Of a stretch of 64,000 nucleotides of DNA, positions 1-8,949 are shown piece after piece; position 1 is the first letter of the stretch, and each line of letters starts with the position of its first letter. The stretch is from Akkermansiaceae bacterium (GTDB lineage: Bacteria; Verrucomicrobiota; Verrucomicrobiia; Verrucomicrobiales; Akkermansiaceae). The notes beneath the pieces were generated by a model. That model did not search any database. It saw only the letters and a list, made by a program, of their open reading frames with translations, and had not been told where the DNA came from. The DNA lies in assembly GCA_026421245.1 (NCBI GenBank), contig JAPKDJ010000004.1:41293-105292 (forward strand), read 5' to 3'. A program made the position numbers and the translations under genes.

Positions 1-782
1 TCACCCTGACCTTCCACAATCACCTTCATCACTTTACGGGATGTCAACAGACGCCAGACCGAACGGGCATCTTCATTCTTCAGTCCTTTACGCGTGACCC
101 GGACACATCGCTCCCAATCCCTTTCGGGGAGTTGGTCACGCTCTAAAAAACCCTGCCAAATCAACAAGGCGTCTGCATTCCCTTCTTCAGCACACTTGAC
201 GAAGTGATTGAGAACATCTTCGGGGTCTTTCATCTCAAGGACATCCGCAGACAACACTCCTTCCATTTCCTTTCTAAACCGTTCCAATTCCTCGGACTTA
301 AGCTTATCAACCCCACCGATGCGCTCAAGAGCGAGCCAATCCTCCAGTGCCCGGACACGGGCTTTAATTCCAGCACCAAAGCCAAGCCCAGTGTTTTGAA
401 AAGTTCCTTCAACGGGAGCAACCTTCCATTGGCCATCCCGTTGCACCATTCCGAGCGACAGAATCGCAACCGAATCCGGGCCGTTAGGCGACTTTGAGCC
501 GATCAATACAGCAGCAAGATCTCCATCAATTTTTTCGCCGCCTGCGGAAAAAGCATAGTCTCCGGCTTTCGCCCACGAGGCCCTTAATTTCCAATCATCA
601 TCGATCAGCACCCGTTTTTCGGGTCCACAGAAAGGAGAGATTGCCAACTTCTCGAGCGCAGGAGCCCGATCATCGTTCTCCTTGAGTTCCCTCAAGAACT
701 GCAATGCCACTCCGGTCGGCTCACCTCCGGTGGCCCCCAAAGTTCCGAGAACAAAAATAAAAATGATCCATCGCATCGCCAT
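1..782 (-). CDS. Secreted protein of unknown function, C-terminus beyond window edge
   Basis: The frame is open from an ATG at 782 to the left edge of the window, so about 260 codons are visible and the stop is missing. It begins MAMRWIIFIFVLGTLGATGG, which looks like a signal peptide; a second in-frame ATG at 776 is an equally good start. The rest is a soluble, charged protein with no membrane segment and no motif I recognise. It lies 43 nt downstream of the Wzz-like gene on the same strand and may be the last gene visible of that transcript. The absence of stops over 260 codons and normal codon use support a real gene. No function is assigned. Confidence 0.68.
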   Translation of the reverse strand, partial: MAMRWIIFIFVLGTLGATGGEPTGVALQFLRELKENDDRAPALEKLAISPFCGPEKRVLIDDDWKLRASWAKAGDYAFSAGGEKIDGDLAAVLIGSKSPNGPDSVAILSLGMVQRDGQWKVAPVEGTFQNTGLGFGAGIKARVRALEDWLALERIGGVDKLKSEELERFRKEMEGVLSADVLEMKDPEDVLNHFVKCAEEGNADALLIWQGFLERDQLPERDWERCVRVTRKGLKNEDARSVWRLLTSRKVMKVIVEGQG

Positions 783-825
783 TAGTATCGCACTCAGAGC
801 TCGGTCAGACAAGCCTCCGTCTTGG

Positions 826-1728
826 TTACGGGAAAAGCTTCCAGCAGACCAGCATCAGAAGAGATCCCACCACGAGGCCGAGCGTAAGACCGTAAAGCGA
901 CCACTCGACCTGAAATGGCTGTAGCTCCGGCCCGATAAATGAGAGCGCGGGAACAGCATTTTCTGACACCAGGGATGGTCGGACAGATTTTTTCCAATAG
1001 TTAGTATACTGAACCTGGTCGCTTTGGCGCTCCACCAAATTCCGTTGCGCCAGGTCCCACTCAACCATCGCATCATGAACTTTGGGGAGCAATGTGTAGA
1101 TTTCATCAATCTTCATCCCGGGCTGGGGATCGATCGGGATATTGTTCTCCGCTAAAGCTGACTTAATTTTGGCGCGTGCATCCACCTCTTCATCAACAAA
1201 TGGTTGAAGCTCAAGCTCAAGTTTCTTCGCCATCTCAACTTTTTTCCTTTTATCAATCACCTTGATTCGCGGAATGACCCCCTTGGCAACCGCATTCGCC
1301 AACTGAGCCGCTTCGGCTGGATCGTGACGAATGACGATCACATAAAGATCATCCTTCCCTCGGTCCAATTCTAGCTCCAGCGACGTCCTCAACTCAGTCA
1401 AAGCATCCGCGGTTCCTATCCCCCACTTTTGGGCAAGATCGAATTCTGTCACTATCGGAGTCAGCGCAACCTCAGATTCGATCTCACGCATCACCTCGGC
1501 TTCGTTAGAATCAGCCAAGCGGCTAGTCGATACCAGAGCCGCTTTGCCCGGCACCACAAAGGGATTCCTCACATGAAATGACAGAGTGGCCACCGAACGG
1601 AAATCCTTCGGAGCGTCCTCCCATCGCTTTTTGCCATGCAAAAACCCACCAACAACCGCACCGATGGTTAAAAGGACCAACAGCCAAGACCACCACCAAA
1701 AACCTCTCCTTCCGCGACGTCGTTTCAT
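826..1728 (-). CDS. Wzz/PCP-like chain-length determinant-type inner membrane protein
   Basis: The 300-residue product has a basic N-terminus followed by a membrane helix at about residues 11-30 and a second helix at about 278-298, with a long charged, helical stretch between. This two-helix layout with a periplasmic coiled region is that of polysaccharide co-polymerases. The segment LYVIVIRHDPAEAAQLANAV at about 127-146 matches the family's signature, in which the protein describes paired chain ends before an alpha/beta core. The cytoplasmic tyrosine kinase domain seen in longer relatives is absent. A role in setting the length of an exported glycan is inferred. No polymerase or glycosyltransferase genes are nearby, so the substrate is unknown. 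Confidence 0.6.
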   Translation of the reverse strand: MKRRRGRRGFWWWSWLLVLLTIGAVVGGFLHGKKRWEDAPKDFRSVATLSFHVRNPFVVPGKAALVSTSRLADSNEAEVMREIESEVALTPIVTEFDLAQKWGIGTADALTELRTSLELELDRGKDDLYVIVIRHDPAEAAQLANAVAKGVIPRIKVIDKRKKVEMAKKLELELQPFVDEEVDARAKIKSALAENNIPIDPQPGMKIDEIYTLLPKVHDAMVEWDLAQRNLVERQSDQVQYTNYWKKSVRPSLVSENAVPALSFIGPELQPFQVEWSLYGLTLGLVVGSLLMLVCWKLFP

Positions 1729-1776
1729 AATGTCAATTAGAGCAGTTGCACAAAATCAGTCACCCGAAAAAACGAT

Positions 1777-2856
1777 TCACTTGAGAGTTTGATGAAAAGT
1801 ATCCTTCGCTCCAAGGCTCTGGACGAATCCAGCCATGAGATCAGTCGTCTCCTCGATATCCGAATAGTCAGCCATTTCGACGACTGAGTGCATGCAGCGA
1901 AGCGGCAAAGAAACCAAAGCGCTCGGCACCCCTTCACGGGAGATATAAATCCCATCTGTGTCGGTTCCTGTGAAACGACCAGAGGCTTCATGTTGAATCC
2001 TGATCTTCTTCTTTTTTGCCACATCAAGAAGGCGATCAACCACCAAAGGATGACTGGCAGATCCGTGGGTCACCGATGGTCCCCCGCCCAGATCCACCCG
2101 ACCATACATCGGAGCACTTAAGCCCGGGGTATCGGTTGCATGAGTCACATCGGTACAAATACAAACGTCGGGTTGAAGGCGATGAGTTGCCATCATGGCA
2201 CCATAGCCGCCAATCTCCTCTTGAACGGCATTCAGGCAGATCACGGAAAATGCCGGCTTGGTTTTGGCGGAAGCGAGTTTCTTCATCACCTGGGCAATCA
2301 TGAAGCCTCCAATCCGGTTATCAACGGCCCGGCTAACAAGCCGATCCCTACCAAGATCCATGGGACCATCGGCATACACCGCAGGATGACCGACCCGGAG
2401 GCCCAGCTTTTCAATCTCTTTCGGCGAAGACGCCCCGACATCGACCCATAGTTCGTGAATCTTGGGGGCTTTTTCATTTGCCAAGACGTCCCGGCGAAGA
2501 TGAATTGCGGTATTTCCGATGATTCCCTGAACGACTCCCTTATCTCCCAATATCTGAAGCCTCCGGCCCCGGCCCGTGGCGGAATCACTCCCGCCCACCC
2601 GGTCCAAATACAAAAAGCCCTCCTTGGTAATATACTTGATCATGTAGCCGATCTCATCGGCATGGGCCTCGAGCATCACAACTTTCTTGGAGCGACCCTT
2701 TAGGGTGGCCCAAGTCGAGCCATAAGCATCACACTCCACTGAATCGGCAAACCGTCCAACATACTTCGACCAGACTCTTTGCCCGGGCATCTCGAACCCA
2801 GTGGGACTCGGTGTCTTAAGAAGATCAAACAAGAAGGACTTTTCGGCTTTCGTCAT
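1777..2856 (-). CDS. M42 family metallo-aminopeptidase (glutamyl aminopeptidase/FrvX-like)
   Basis: This 359-residue cytoplasmic enzyme probably removes N-terminal residues from peptides using two metal ions. All M42 landmarks are present: AHADEIG with metal ligand H65, the bridging aspartate D179 in RAVDNRIGG, the catalytic pair E213-E214 in VQEEIGGYGA, D236 in CTDVTHATDTPG, and the last histidine ligand H323 in CMHSVVE. The frame extends 20 codons further upstream to 2916, but the ATG at 2856 (MTKAEKSFLFDLL) starts where family members do. Length is normal for the family. It follows proB by about 100 nt on the same strand. Physiological substrate is not evident from context. Confidence 0.9.
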   Translation of the reverse strand: MTKAEKSFLFDLLKTPSPTGFEMPGQRVWSKYVGRFADSVECDAYGSTWATLKGRSKKVVMLEAHADEIGYMIKYITKEGFLYLDRVGGSDSATGRGRRLQILGDKGVVQGIIGNTAIHLRRDVLANEKAPKIHELWVDVGASSPKEIEKLGLRVGHPAVYADGPMDLGRDRLVSRAVDNRIGGFMIAQVMKKLASAKTKPAFSVICLNAVQEEIGGYGAMMATHRLQPDVCICTDVTHATDTPGLSAPMYGRVDLGGGPSVTHGSASHPLVVDRLLDVAKKKKIRIQHEASGRFTGTDTDGIYISREGVPSALVSLPLRCMHSVVEMADYSDIEETTDLMAGFVQSLGAKDTFHQTLK

Positions 2857-2959
2857 AACCAAATTCTGCCGTGCGGTTGAGAAGACGGAAAGCGTCAACT
2901 TCACTAACCAATTCAAATATCGCGGAGAGATTTCTGATCAGTCTTACCTTTCTTGTTCA

Positions 2960-3703
2960 TCAGAGAGTGAAGCGAGTGCAACGCCCACTTCCCTCGACCA
3001 GCGCAACCAGCTGTTCGGGATTCCTTCCGTTGGCGACAAGAACTTCCACCCCGGATTCAGTGGCATATTTCACCGCCCGAAGTTTGGATGCCATCCCACC
3101 GATGGAGAACTTGCCGCTCTCCTCCCGAATCAGACTTGAGATTTCAGAGAGGTCGGACACGTGTTCGATCAAAGAGTCCTGATGATCTAACAAACCATCA
3201 ACACTTGTCAAAAGGATGAGAGTTTTCGCACCGAGCAGCTCAGCAACTCTCGCAGAAAGCATGTCGTTATCACCGACTCTGAGTTCTTCGATCGCCACCG
3301 AGTCGTTCTCGTTCACGATGGGAATAATGTCGCCCTCCTTTAGCAACCTTTTCATCGTCGCAGACACTCGTTCCCGGTTCTCCTGTAAATCGGAGCCCGT
3401 GAGGAGAAGCTGGGCCACATCGAAGTCAAACTGCTCAAAAAGCGTCTGATACCGCTGCATTAAACGCGCCTGACCAATTGCCGCCGCCGCCTGGCGGGTT
3501 TCAACATCGTCAGGATAGGATTTGAGATCCAAAGCACTCACCCCAGCTCCCACCGCCCCCGATGATACCATGACACACGAAAACCCTCGGGCTTTTAATT
3601 CCGCAACTGCGGTTACCAGTCGAACGAGCGACGCGCCATCAAGCGTGCCATTCCCACGCGTGAGAACACCGGTTCCAATTTTGATGACAATAGGCATTTT
3701 CAT
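2960..3703 (-). CDS. proB: Glutamate 5-kinase, short form without PUA domain
   Basis: The enzyme phosphorylates L-glutamate with ATP, the first step of proline synthesis. The 247-residue protein starts VIKIGTGVLT, the amino acid kinase nucleotide loop, and contains SSGAVGAG and the conserved NENDSVA and GDND(M)LSA segments that bind glutamate and ATP. It ends after the kinase fold, so the RNA-binding-like PUA domain that extends the E. coli enzyme to about 367 residues is missing; kinase-only versions are known. It begins 3 nt after argS, suggesting co-transcription. proA is not in the window. Confidence 0.92.
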   Translation of the reverse strand: MKMPIVIKIGTGVLTRGNGTLDGASLVRLVTAVAELKARGFSCVMVSSGAVGAGVSALDLKSYPDDVETRQAAAAIGQARLMQRYQTLFEQFDFDVAQLLLTGSDLQENRERVSATMKRLLKEGDIIPIVNENDSVAIEELRVGDNDMLSARVAELLGAKTLILLTSVDGLLDHQDSLIEHVSDLSEISSLIREESGKFSIGGMASKLRAVKYATESGVEVLVANGRNPEQLVALVEGSGRCTRFTL

Positions 3704-3706
3704 AAA

Positions 3707-5464
3707 TCACATCCGCTCTGGCACCGGGATGGCAAGTAAGCCAAGTCCGTCTTTGAGCACTCTCGAGGTGAGATCACATAAGATGAGACGACTCTCACGA
3801 ATCTGGCCTTCCGACTTCAAGACCGGACAGGCTTCGAAAAAAGAATGAAACGCTCGCGCGAGTTCAAGAAGGTAGGTTGCAAGCAGATTTGGACGATAAT
3901 CCTCAAGCACCTGATGGATTTGACCACTATAGCGCGTCAACATCCTCACCAAATGAATTTCCGCCTTTTCGGTCAGAACCAGATTTTTGGCATTCAAGTC
4001 GACCTCGCCATCCAGCTTTCGGAAGATGGAACGTGACCTCACATAGCTGTAGAGAAGATAAGGGGCGGTGTCACCTTCCAGAGCCACCATCTTTTCCAAA
4101 TCAAAGACGTAGTCTGACATCCGATGATGCGAGAGCTCGGTGAACTTGATAGAACTTACGCCAATCAACTCGGCTAGAGCTTCTTTCTCCTCTACGGTAT
4201 CAAGGTGGCTTTTCTCATCGACGATGATTTGAGCCGCTTTCACGGCATCATTAAGAACGTCTTCCAACTGGGGAAGATCTCCCGCCCGCGTTTTCAGAGG
4301 AGAACCATCCTTTCCCAGAATGGTGCCAAAGGCGACATGAACGAGTTTGATCCCGTCGTATCCCAAGCGGCTCGAGACTTCAATCAGCTGAGAAAAATGC
4401 CCGCTCTGTCTCACATCGACAACGTACCATGCCTGATCGGCCTGCCACTCGTTGACTCGAAATTCAACCGTTGCGATATCAGTGGTGGCATAATTAAACG
4501 CACCATCCTTTTTCCGGACCATCATGGGAAAGTCCTGCCACTCACCATCCCGGTTGACCTTGAATGGATCATTCTTGGCCTTCACGGTTTCACTTGAAAA
4601 AATGCACATAGCACCATCACTCTCTCGGGCATGTCCGTCACCAGTGAGTTTTTTGACCAATGGGGCGAGGTCTTCATTGTAGTCGCTCTCCCCAAGCCAA
4701 TGGTCAAAGCGGACATCCAACCGCTCGTATATATTCTCCAGACCCTTCCTCGAAAGATCGACGCAACGAGTCCAGATTTCGATATTTTCTAGGTCACCCT
4801 TCTGGAGTTTCACCAATTCGGCCCGGCATTCCTCCTTAATCGCTTCATCTTCTTTCGCAGCATCCGAAGCCATACGATACAGCCTCAAAAGCTCTTGAAG
4901 CGGCTCTTCCTCGAGCTGCTTCCCATCGACTCCCTTCTTCCAGGCCCACGTCACCATCCCAAACTGGGTTCCCCAATCCCCAATATGGTTATCCTTAATC
5001 ACCTTGTGCCCCACTTTAGTGGCTACCCGGGCAAGACACTCACCAATAATTGTCGAACGGATGTGCCCGATATGCATGGGCTTGGCGACATTGGGGGCGG
5101 AAAAATCCACCACGATCGTCTCTATCTTCTCCACTTGGGAAACCGCAAGATCTTCAGCAGACCATTGGCTGCGGGCCAGGGCAGCCCATGTTTCAGGCTT
5201 GAGCGTGAAATTCAAAAAACCTGGCCCTGCGATCGAAATCTCACAGAGATCATCCGCCGAAATCTTCTCCATAAGCTCCATTGCAAAATCTCGCGGGTTT
5301 TTCCCGGCAGGCTTTGCCAACATCATAGCGACATTACTTTGGAAATCACCAAAGCGTAAATCAGCCGCCTTCGTCACCTGAATCCGACTGGGATCAGGTA
5401 AAGTAACTTCAAGGGCTTCAAGCGCAGCGAGAACCTTCTCGCAGAGGATTTCAGGTATGTTCAT
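3707..5464 (-). CDS. argS: Arginyl-tRNA synthetase
   Basis: This 585-residue class I synthetase charges tRNA-Arg. It has the N-terminal ArgRS additional domain, the HIGH motif as HIGHIRST in PMHIGHIRSTIIGE near residue 130, the DNHIGDWGTQFG segment typical of ArgRS, and a diverged KMSKS loop as GSPLKTRAGD. The C-terminal anticodon-binding domain closes with LGLLAIPVPERM, the usual ArgRS ending. It lies 10 nt after the EIIA gene and 3 nt before proB, so the three genes are likely one transcript. Length is normal. Confidence 0.97.
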   Translation of the reverse strand: MNIPEILCEKVLAALEALEVTLPDPSRIQVTKAADLRFGDFQSNVAMMLAKPAGKNPRDFAMELMEKISADDLCEISIAGPGFLNFTLKPETWAALARSQWSAEDLAVSQVEKIETIVVDFSAPNVAKPMHIGHIRSTIIGECLARVATKVGHKVIKDNHIGDWGTQFGMVTWAWKKGVDGKQLEEEPLQELLRLYRMASDAAKEDEAIKEECRAELVKLQKGDLENIEIWTRCVDLSRKGLENIYERLDVRFDHWLGESDYNEDLAPLVKKLTGDGHARESDGAMCIFSSETVKAKNDPFKVNRDGEWQDFPMMVRKKDGAFNYATTDIATVEFRVNEWQADQAWYVVDVRQSGHFSQLIEVSSRLGYDGIKLVHVAFGTILGKDGSPLKTRAGDLPQLEDVLNDAVKAAQIIVDEKSHLDTVEEKEALAELIGVSSIKFTELSHHRMSDYVFDLEKMVALEGDTAPYLLYSYVRSRSIFRKLDGEVDLNAKNLVLTEKAEIHLVRMLTRYSGQIHQVLEDYRPNLLATYLLELARAFHSFFEACPVLKSEGQIRESRLILCDLTSRVLKDGLGLLAIPVPERM

Positions 5465-5474
5465 GAACTAAATT

Positions 5475-5942
5475 TCAGGACGGAATGGCTGATAAAAAAA
5501 AATCGCAAACCTCCTGGGGGGAAGATGAGTTTTCAAGCTGATCGCGAAGTTCGGGCTGCCCGAAAACTTTTGCCAGCTCAGAGAGAATCTGCAGATGTTG
5601 TGCCGCCTTTTCCTCTGGAACCAACATGAGAAAGATTAAGTGTGAGGGAGCGTTGTCGGGAGAATCAAAGTCCACGCCTTCGGTCGACCTTCCAAAAACC
5701 ACCAAGGTTTCCTTCAGCCCCTTCACGCGAGCGTGAGGAATTGCAACCCCCGAACCCAGACCCGTACCAACATGCGATTCCCGCTCCAAAACCGCGTTTC
5801 CGAAACAATAACAATCGCCCGATGGAACCTTCCCAATCTTGCAAAGATGCCCGATCATTTCGAGCACGACCTCTTCATGGTCCGTCTCGGCGAGTTCGAG
5901 AATGACACATTCGGGAGTCACCAGTTGTCGAAGATCAATCAT
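5475..5942 (-). CDS. PTS EIIA-type protein (fructose/PtsN family)
   Basis: The 155-residue protein is a single EIIA domain of the fructose/nitrogen class. The phospho-accepting histidine is H70 in AIPHARVKGL, preceded by the conserved SHVGTGLGSG. No membrane EIIB/EIIC genes are nearby and the domain stands alone, which fits a regulatory phosphorelay (PtsN-like) rather than sugar uptake. It is the first gene of a minus-strand group that continues into argS after 10 nt. A gene symbol is withheld because the family includes several subgroups. Confidence 0.82.
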   Translation of the reverse strand: MIDLRQLVTPECVILELAETDHEEVVLEMIGHLCKIGKVPSGDCYCFGNAVLERESHVGTGLGSGVAIPHARVKGLKETLVVFGRSTEGVDFDSPDNAPSHLIFLMLVPEEKAAQHLQILSELAKVFGQPELRDQLENSSSPQEVCDFFLSAIPS

Positions 5943-6041
5943 AGGTGTTTTCCCGCCGGAAGATCCTTCGGGGCAACCGTGCTAATTGAGAGAGAAGAAA
6001 GAGACAAGGCCAAAACCAGTCCGCACGACAGGGCCATGATC

Positions 6042-6077
6042 AAAAAACGGCCTGTTGCACTGAAGCAACAGACCGTT
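6042..6077 (-). terminator. Rho-independent terminator after the FKBP gene
   Basis: On the minus strand a hairpin with arms close to CGGTCTGTTGC and GCAACAGGCCG and a short TTCAGT loop is followed by six T residues. It lies about 25 nt past the stop of the FKBP gene and before ptsN, so it probably ends the RND/PKS/FKBP transcript. Confidence 0.85.
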
Positions 6078-6101
6078 GTTAAAATTAAGACAAAGGAGAA
6101 T

Positions 6102-7892
6102 CTATTCCCCCTTCTTTCCTTCAGCCTTCTTTTTTTTGGGCTTGGGAAGCTCGACCCGAATCGGAGGAGTGACCGCCTCGATCTTCTTGGGGGGAGGCTC
6201 GACCTGAATCGGAGGAGTGACCGCCTCGATCTTCTTGGGAGGCTCGGGAGTCACGATCTCGAAAAGTTCAATATCGAAAACGAGCAGTCCCGCAGGACGT
6301 CCAGGCTGGTTCATGTAGGCCAACTCAACCGGGATCCACAAGCGGGTCTTTTCGCCCTCGACCATGAGCTGAAGGCCCTCCGTCCAGCCTTTGATCACGC
6401 CATTCAAAGGAAACTCGGCCATCTCGTCGCGCTGGATCGAGTTGTCAAAGAGCTTCCCGTCGGTGGTCCAACCTGCGTAGTGGACTTTCACCGCATCCGT
6501 GGCAACCGGCTTCCGAGTTCCGGTTCCCTTTTTGAGCACCTTGTAGGCCAATCCGGATGCGGTCTTGATCGCATCGGCGGGAGGTGCTGCGACATCAGCA
6601 GGGGCCTCGGGAGCCGTCGGCTCGGGCTTAAAGTCAACCAATTCCAGATCGAAGGTCAAAGCACCCCGTCCGGTTCCAGCAGGCTTGGTCAGGTTCTCGG
6701 GAATCCAAACACGACGGCTTTCGCCTTTCTTCATCGATTTGAAAATCTCCACCCAACCCTCGATTGGTGATTTTTCCAAAGTAAGCCCCATTGGCCCATC
6801 CATGGTCTTGTTGGAGGCAACGGCTGCTCCGTTGGCATCCCAGCCGCTGAAGTTAACTTTAAGCAAATCGCCATCACTTGGAGATTTATCCCCTACTCCG
6901 GCCTTCAGGACCTTAAAGGAGATTCCCGATTCTGTCTTGGGAGAACCTTCGGGAGCTGCTGCAACATCTTCAGGAGCACTTGGATCCTTCGGTGCTGGTG
7001 GTGGCTTGGGTATTGACCGAAACTCCACAAGCTCGGCATCAATAACGATGTCTCCCTCGGGAGCTCCCTGTGGAGGGGGGCTCCCAAAAGCAAGAGCCGC
7101 CGGGATCCAAAGACGGCGCTTTTCACCCTTTTTCATAAGCTGAAGCCCCTCAGCCCAACCCCTGATCGACAACTCGTTCAATTTGAACTGAGCGGGACGC
7201 GGCTGACCGCTAGAACTCGAAATAAGCTCGCCGTCAGCCTTCCATGCAGAAAACTGAACATCCACTAGATCCTCAGCGCCCGGAGTCGAGTCGCCTTCCC
7301 CTTCCTTGAGGATTTTATATTTGAGGCCGGACTCAGTCGACTTGGCATCAACCGGTGCGGTGAGATTCTTTGGTGCCTTGGGTGGCTCGGCAGCCTTGAC
7401 GATGTCAAGAAGCTCAACATCGAAGGTCAAATTCCCTGCGACGCGACCTTCATCACCGTAGGCCAAAGCAGACGGAATCCAAAAGCGGCGCTTTTCGCCC
7501 ACTACCATGAGTTGCACCCCTTCGGTCCATCCCTTGATCACTTGATTCAGTGCAAATTCAGCGGGCTGCCCCCGACGAAGGGAGCTATCAAACATCTCAC
7601 CATCAGAAGCCTTCCAGCCAGTGTAGTGAACTTTCACCTTGTCCGTTGCGGTTGGATGCTCGGTTCCGGTTCCCTTTTTCAGCACGAGGGAAGCAAGACC
7701 GGACTTGGTCTTCTCTGCATCAGCAGGGGCAGCTCCAACATTATCAGGTGCTTTGAATGGATCGACCGTAGCCTCAACAGGTTTTGCGGGCTTTGCTGGC
7801 TCAGCGGGAGCAGCAGGTTCTTGCGCGAATACGCTCAAACCGAGAGCGCCACTAAGTAAGCCGGTAACGATCCGACGTTTTGGTTTAATCAT
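6102..7892 (-). CDS. Exported protein with four FKBP-type peptidyl-prolyl isomerase domains
   Basis: Four FKBP-like modules follow one another in a 596-residue protein. Module cores are KVHYTGWKASDGEMFDSS, DVQFSAWKADGELISSSS, KVNFSGWDANGAAVASNK and KVHYAGWTTDGKLFDNS, each followed by GW(T/A/V)E...(M)..GE.(R)R.WIP. Modules 1 and 4 keep the VIKGWTEG and LAYG/LAYM features best; modules 2 and 3 are diverged and may only bind. Linkers are Pro/Ala rich. The start at 7892 (MIKPKRRIVTGLLSGALG) gives a signal peptide ending near VFAQE, so the protein probably acts in the periplasm. The tail has a duplicated proline-rich unit and ends lysine rich. It lies 34 nt after the type III PKS gene and seems to share its transcript. 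Confidence 0.88.
   Translation of the reverse strand: MIKPKRRIVTGLLSGALGLSVFAQEPAAPAEPAKPAKPVEATVDPFKAPDNVGAAPADAEKTKSGLASLVLKKGTGTEHPTATDKVKVHYTGWKASDGEMFDSSLRRGQPAEFALNQVIKGWTEGVQLMVVGEKRRFWIPSALAYGDEGRVAGNLTFDVELLDIVKAAEPPKAPKNLTAPVDAKSTESGLKYKILKEGEGDSTPGAEDLVDVQFSAWKADGELISSSSGQPRPAQFKLNELSIRGWAEGLQLMKKGEKRRLWIPAALAFGSPPPQGAPEGDIVIDAELVEFRSIPKPPPAPKDPSAPEDVAAAPEGSPKTESGISFKVLKAGVGDKSPSDGDLLKVNFSGWDANGAAVASNKTMDGPMGLTLEKSPIEGWVEIFKSMKKGESRRVWIPENLTKPAGTGRGALTFDLELVDFKPEPTAPEAPADVAAPPADAIKTASGLAYKVLKKGTGTRKPVATDAVKVHYAGWTTDGKLFDNSIQRDEMAEFPLNGVIKGWTEGLQLMVEGEKTRLWIPVELAYMNQPGRPAGLLVFDIELFEIVTPEPPKKIEAVTPPIQVEPPPKKIEAVTPPIRVELPKPKKKKAEGKKGE
6149..6244 (-). repeat. Two tandem 48-nt units in the FKBP C-terminal coding region
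   Basis: Two nearly identical 48-nt units, starting at 6149 and 6197, encode tandem 16-residue copies of PPKKIEAVTPPIxVE in the C-terminal tail. The high nucleotide identity points to a recent in-frame duplication. Confidence 0.85.
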
Positions 7893-7926
7893 GTCGGAGG
7901 GACGGTCATCTGCTGATCGTTCTCTG

Positions 7927-8934
7927 TCAACGCCACATCTCACAAGAATGCGCTGAAAAGCCAGCTCCAAAACTTGTCATCCAATAGCGGGAATCCTCCT
8001 CCGAATCCTTCAATCGCTCTTCCAGCGCAAAGAGAACACAAGGGCTGGAGCAGTTCCCTGAATCGTGGAGCACCTTGCGAGTCTCATTTAAGGTCCACCC
8101 CAATTGCTTCTCCAAAGCTTCAATGACATCGCGGCCGCCAGTATGGGCCAAAATTTGGTCGGGGTCATTGGATCGCCGCGTCCAAAGCCTCCCCACCGCC
8201 TTTGCCGCCAACGAAGGCACGGAGCGATGCAGCTTGTTTTCCAGTTTCCCTCCCGAATTGATGAAACGAATCTTCTCCCGCTCCTCTGGAACATGAACCG
8301 TGTCAAAGTTTCCAATCCGCCACTTCCCATCGCCTGGCTCATCCGACCAGACCGCAGCCGAGGATCCGTCACCAAACAAGCACATGCTGATAAGCACTCC
8401 GGGCTCCTCGTTCACAAACAAGGCTGCGGAACAAACCTCCACCGCCACGGTTGCCACTTTCTTCCCGGGATTCGCAGCCAGAAACCCTTCGGCCGCCCGT
8501 AACATCGGGATAGCCGCTCCACACCCCAGCCCCACAATGTCCTGTAAAAAAATATCATCCCGCATCCCCATCTGCTCCGCCACATGACTGGTCACTCCCG
8601 GACAGAGGTATCCGGTGCAGGTGCAAATGATAAGGGCATCGAGATCCTTCGGATCGACACCCGTTTTTTTCAATGCTGCCGAAGCCAACGCCGGAGCTTC
8701 TCGTTCGAAATACTCATTCAACTCCTGGGCTCCCGCATCAAACATCACGGCCGGCTCATCCGTACAAAAATGTCGTCTCTCAATTCCCGTATCTCCCATC
8801 AGAACTCGTTCCATAATCCCCTGTCCTCGGGAACTGAGTTTTTGAAAAGAAGACGTTGTTTTGGAAAAAGTGAAACACTCCGGCTGCGTGTAAGACGATG
8901 CGGGGAAGGCACTCGCCAGAGCTTCTAGGATCAT
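7927..8934 (-). CDS. Type III polyketide synthase (chalcone/stilbene synthase-like)
   Basis: The 335-residue homodimeric thiolase-fold enzyme should condense an acyl-CoA starter with malonyl-CoA units. The catalytic triad is visible as C138 in [11 protein letters not shown]264 in ILAHTGG and N294 in [19 protein letters not shown] and the FGDGSSA loop are also typical, and they separate it from FabH-type ketosynthases. It is slightly shorter than plant enzymes (about 390), like other bacterial members. Products cannot be told from sequence; bacterial relatives make alkylresorcinols, alkylpyrones or tetrahydroxynaphthalene. It starts 15 nt after the RND permease and is followed by the FKBP gene, so it is probably under the upstream TetR regulator. 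No tailoring methyltransferase or oxidase lies beside it. Confidence 0.88.
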   Translation of the reverse strand: MILEALASAFPASSYTQPECFTFSKTTSSFQKLSSRGQGIMERVLMGDTGIERRHFCTDEPAVMFDAGAQELNEYFEREAPALASAALKKTGVDPKDLDALIICTCTGYLCPGVTSHVAEQMGMRDDIFLQDIVGLGCGAAIPMLRAAEGFLAANPGKKVATVAVEVCSAALFVNEEPGVLISMCLFGDGSSAAVWSDEPGDGKWRIGNFDTVHVPEEREKIRFINSGGKLENKLHRSVPSLAAKAVGRLWTRRSNDPDQILAHTGGRDVIEALEKQLGWTLNETRKVLHDSGNCSSPCVLFALEERLKDSEEDSRYWMTSFGAGFSAHSCEMWR

Positions 8935-8949
8935 GGCCTTAACACTTCC

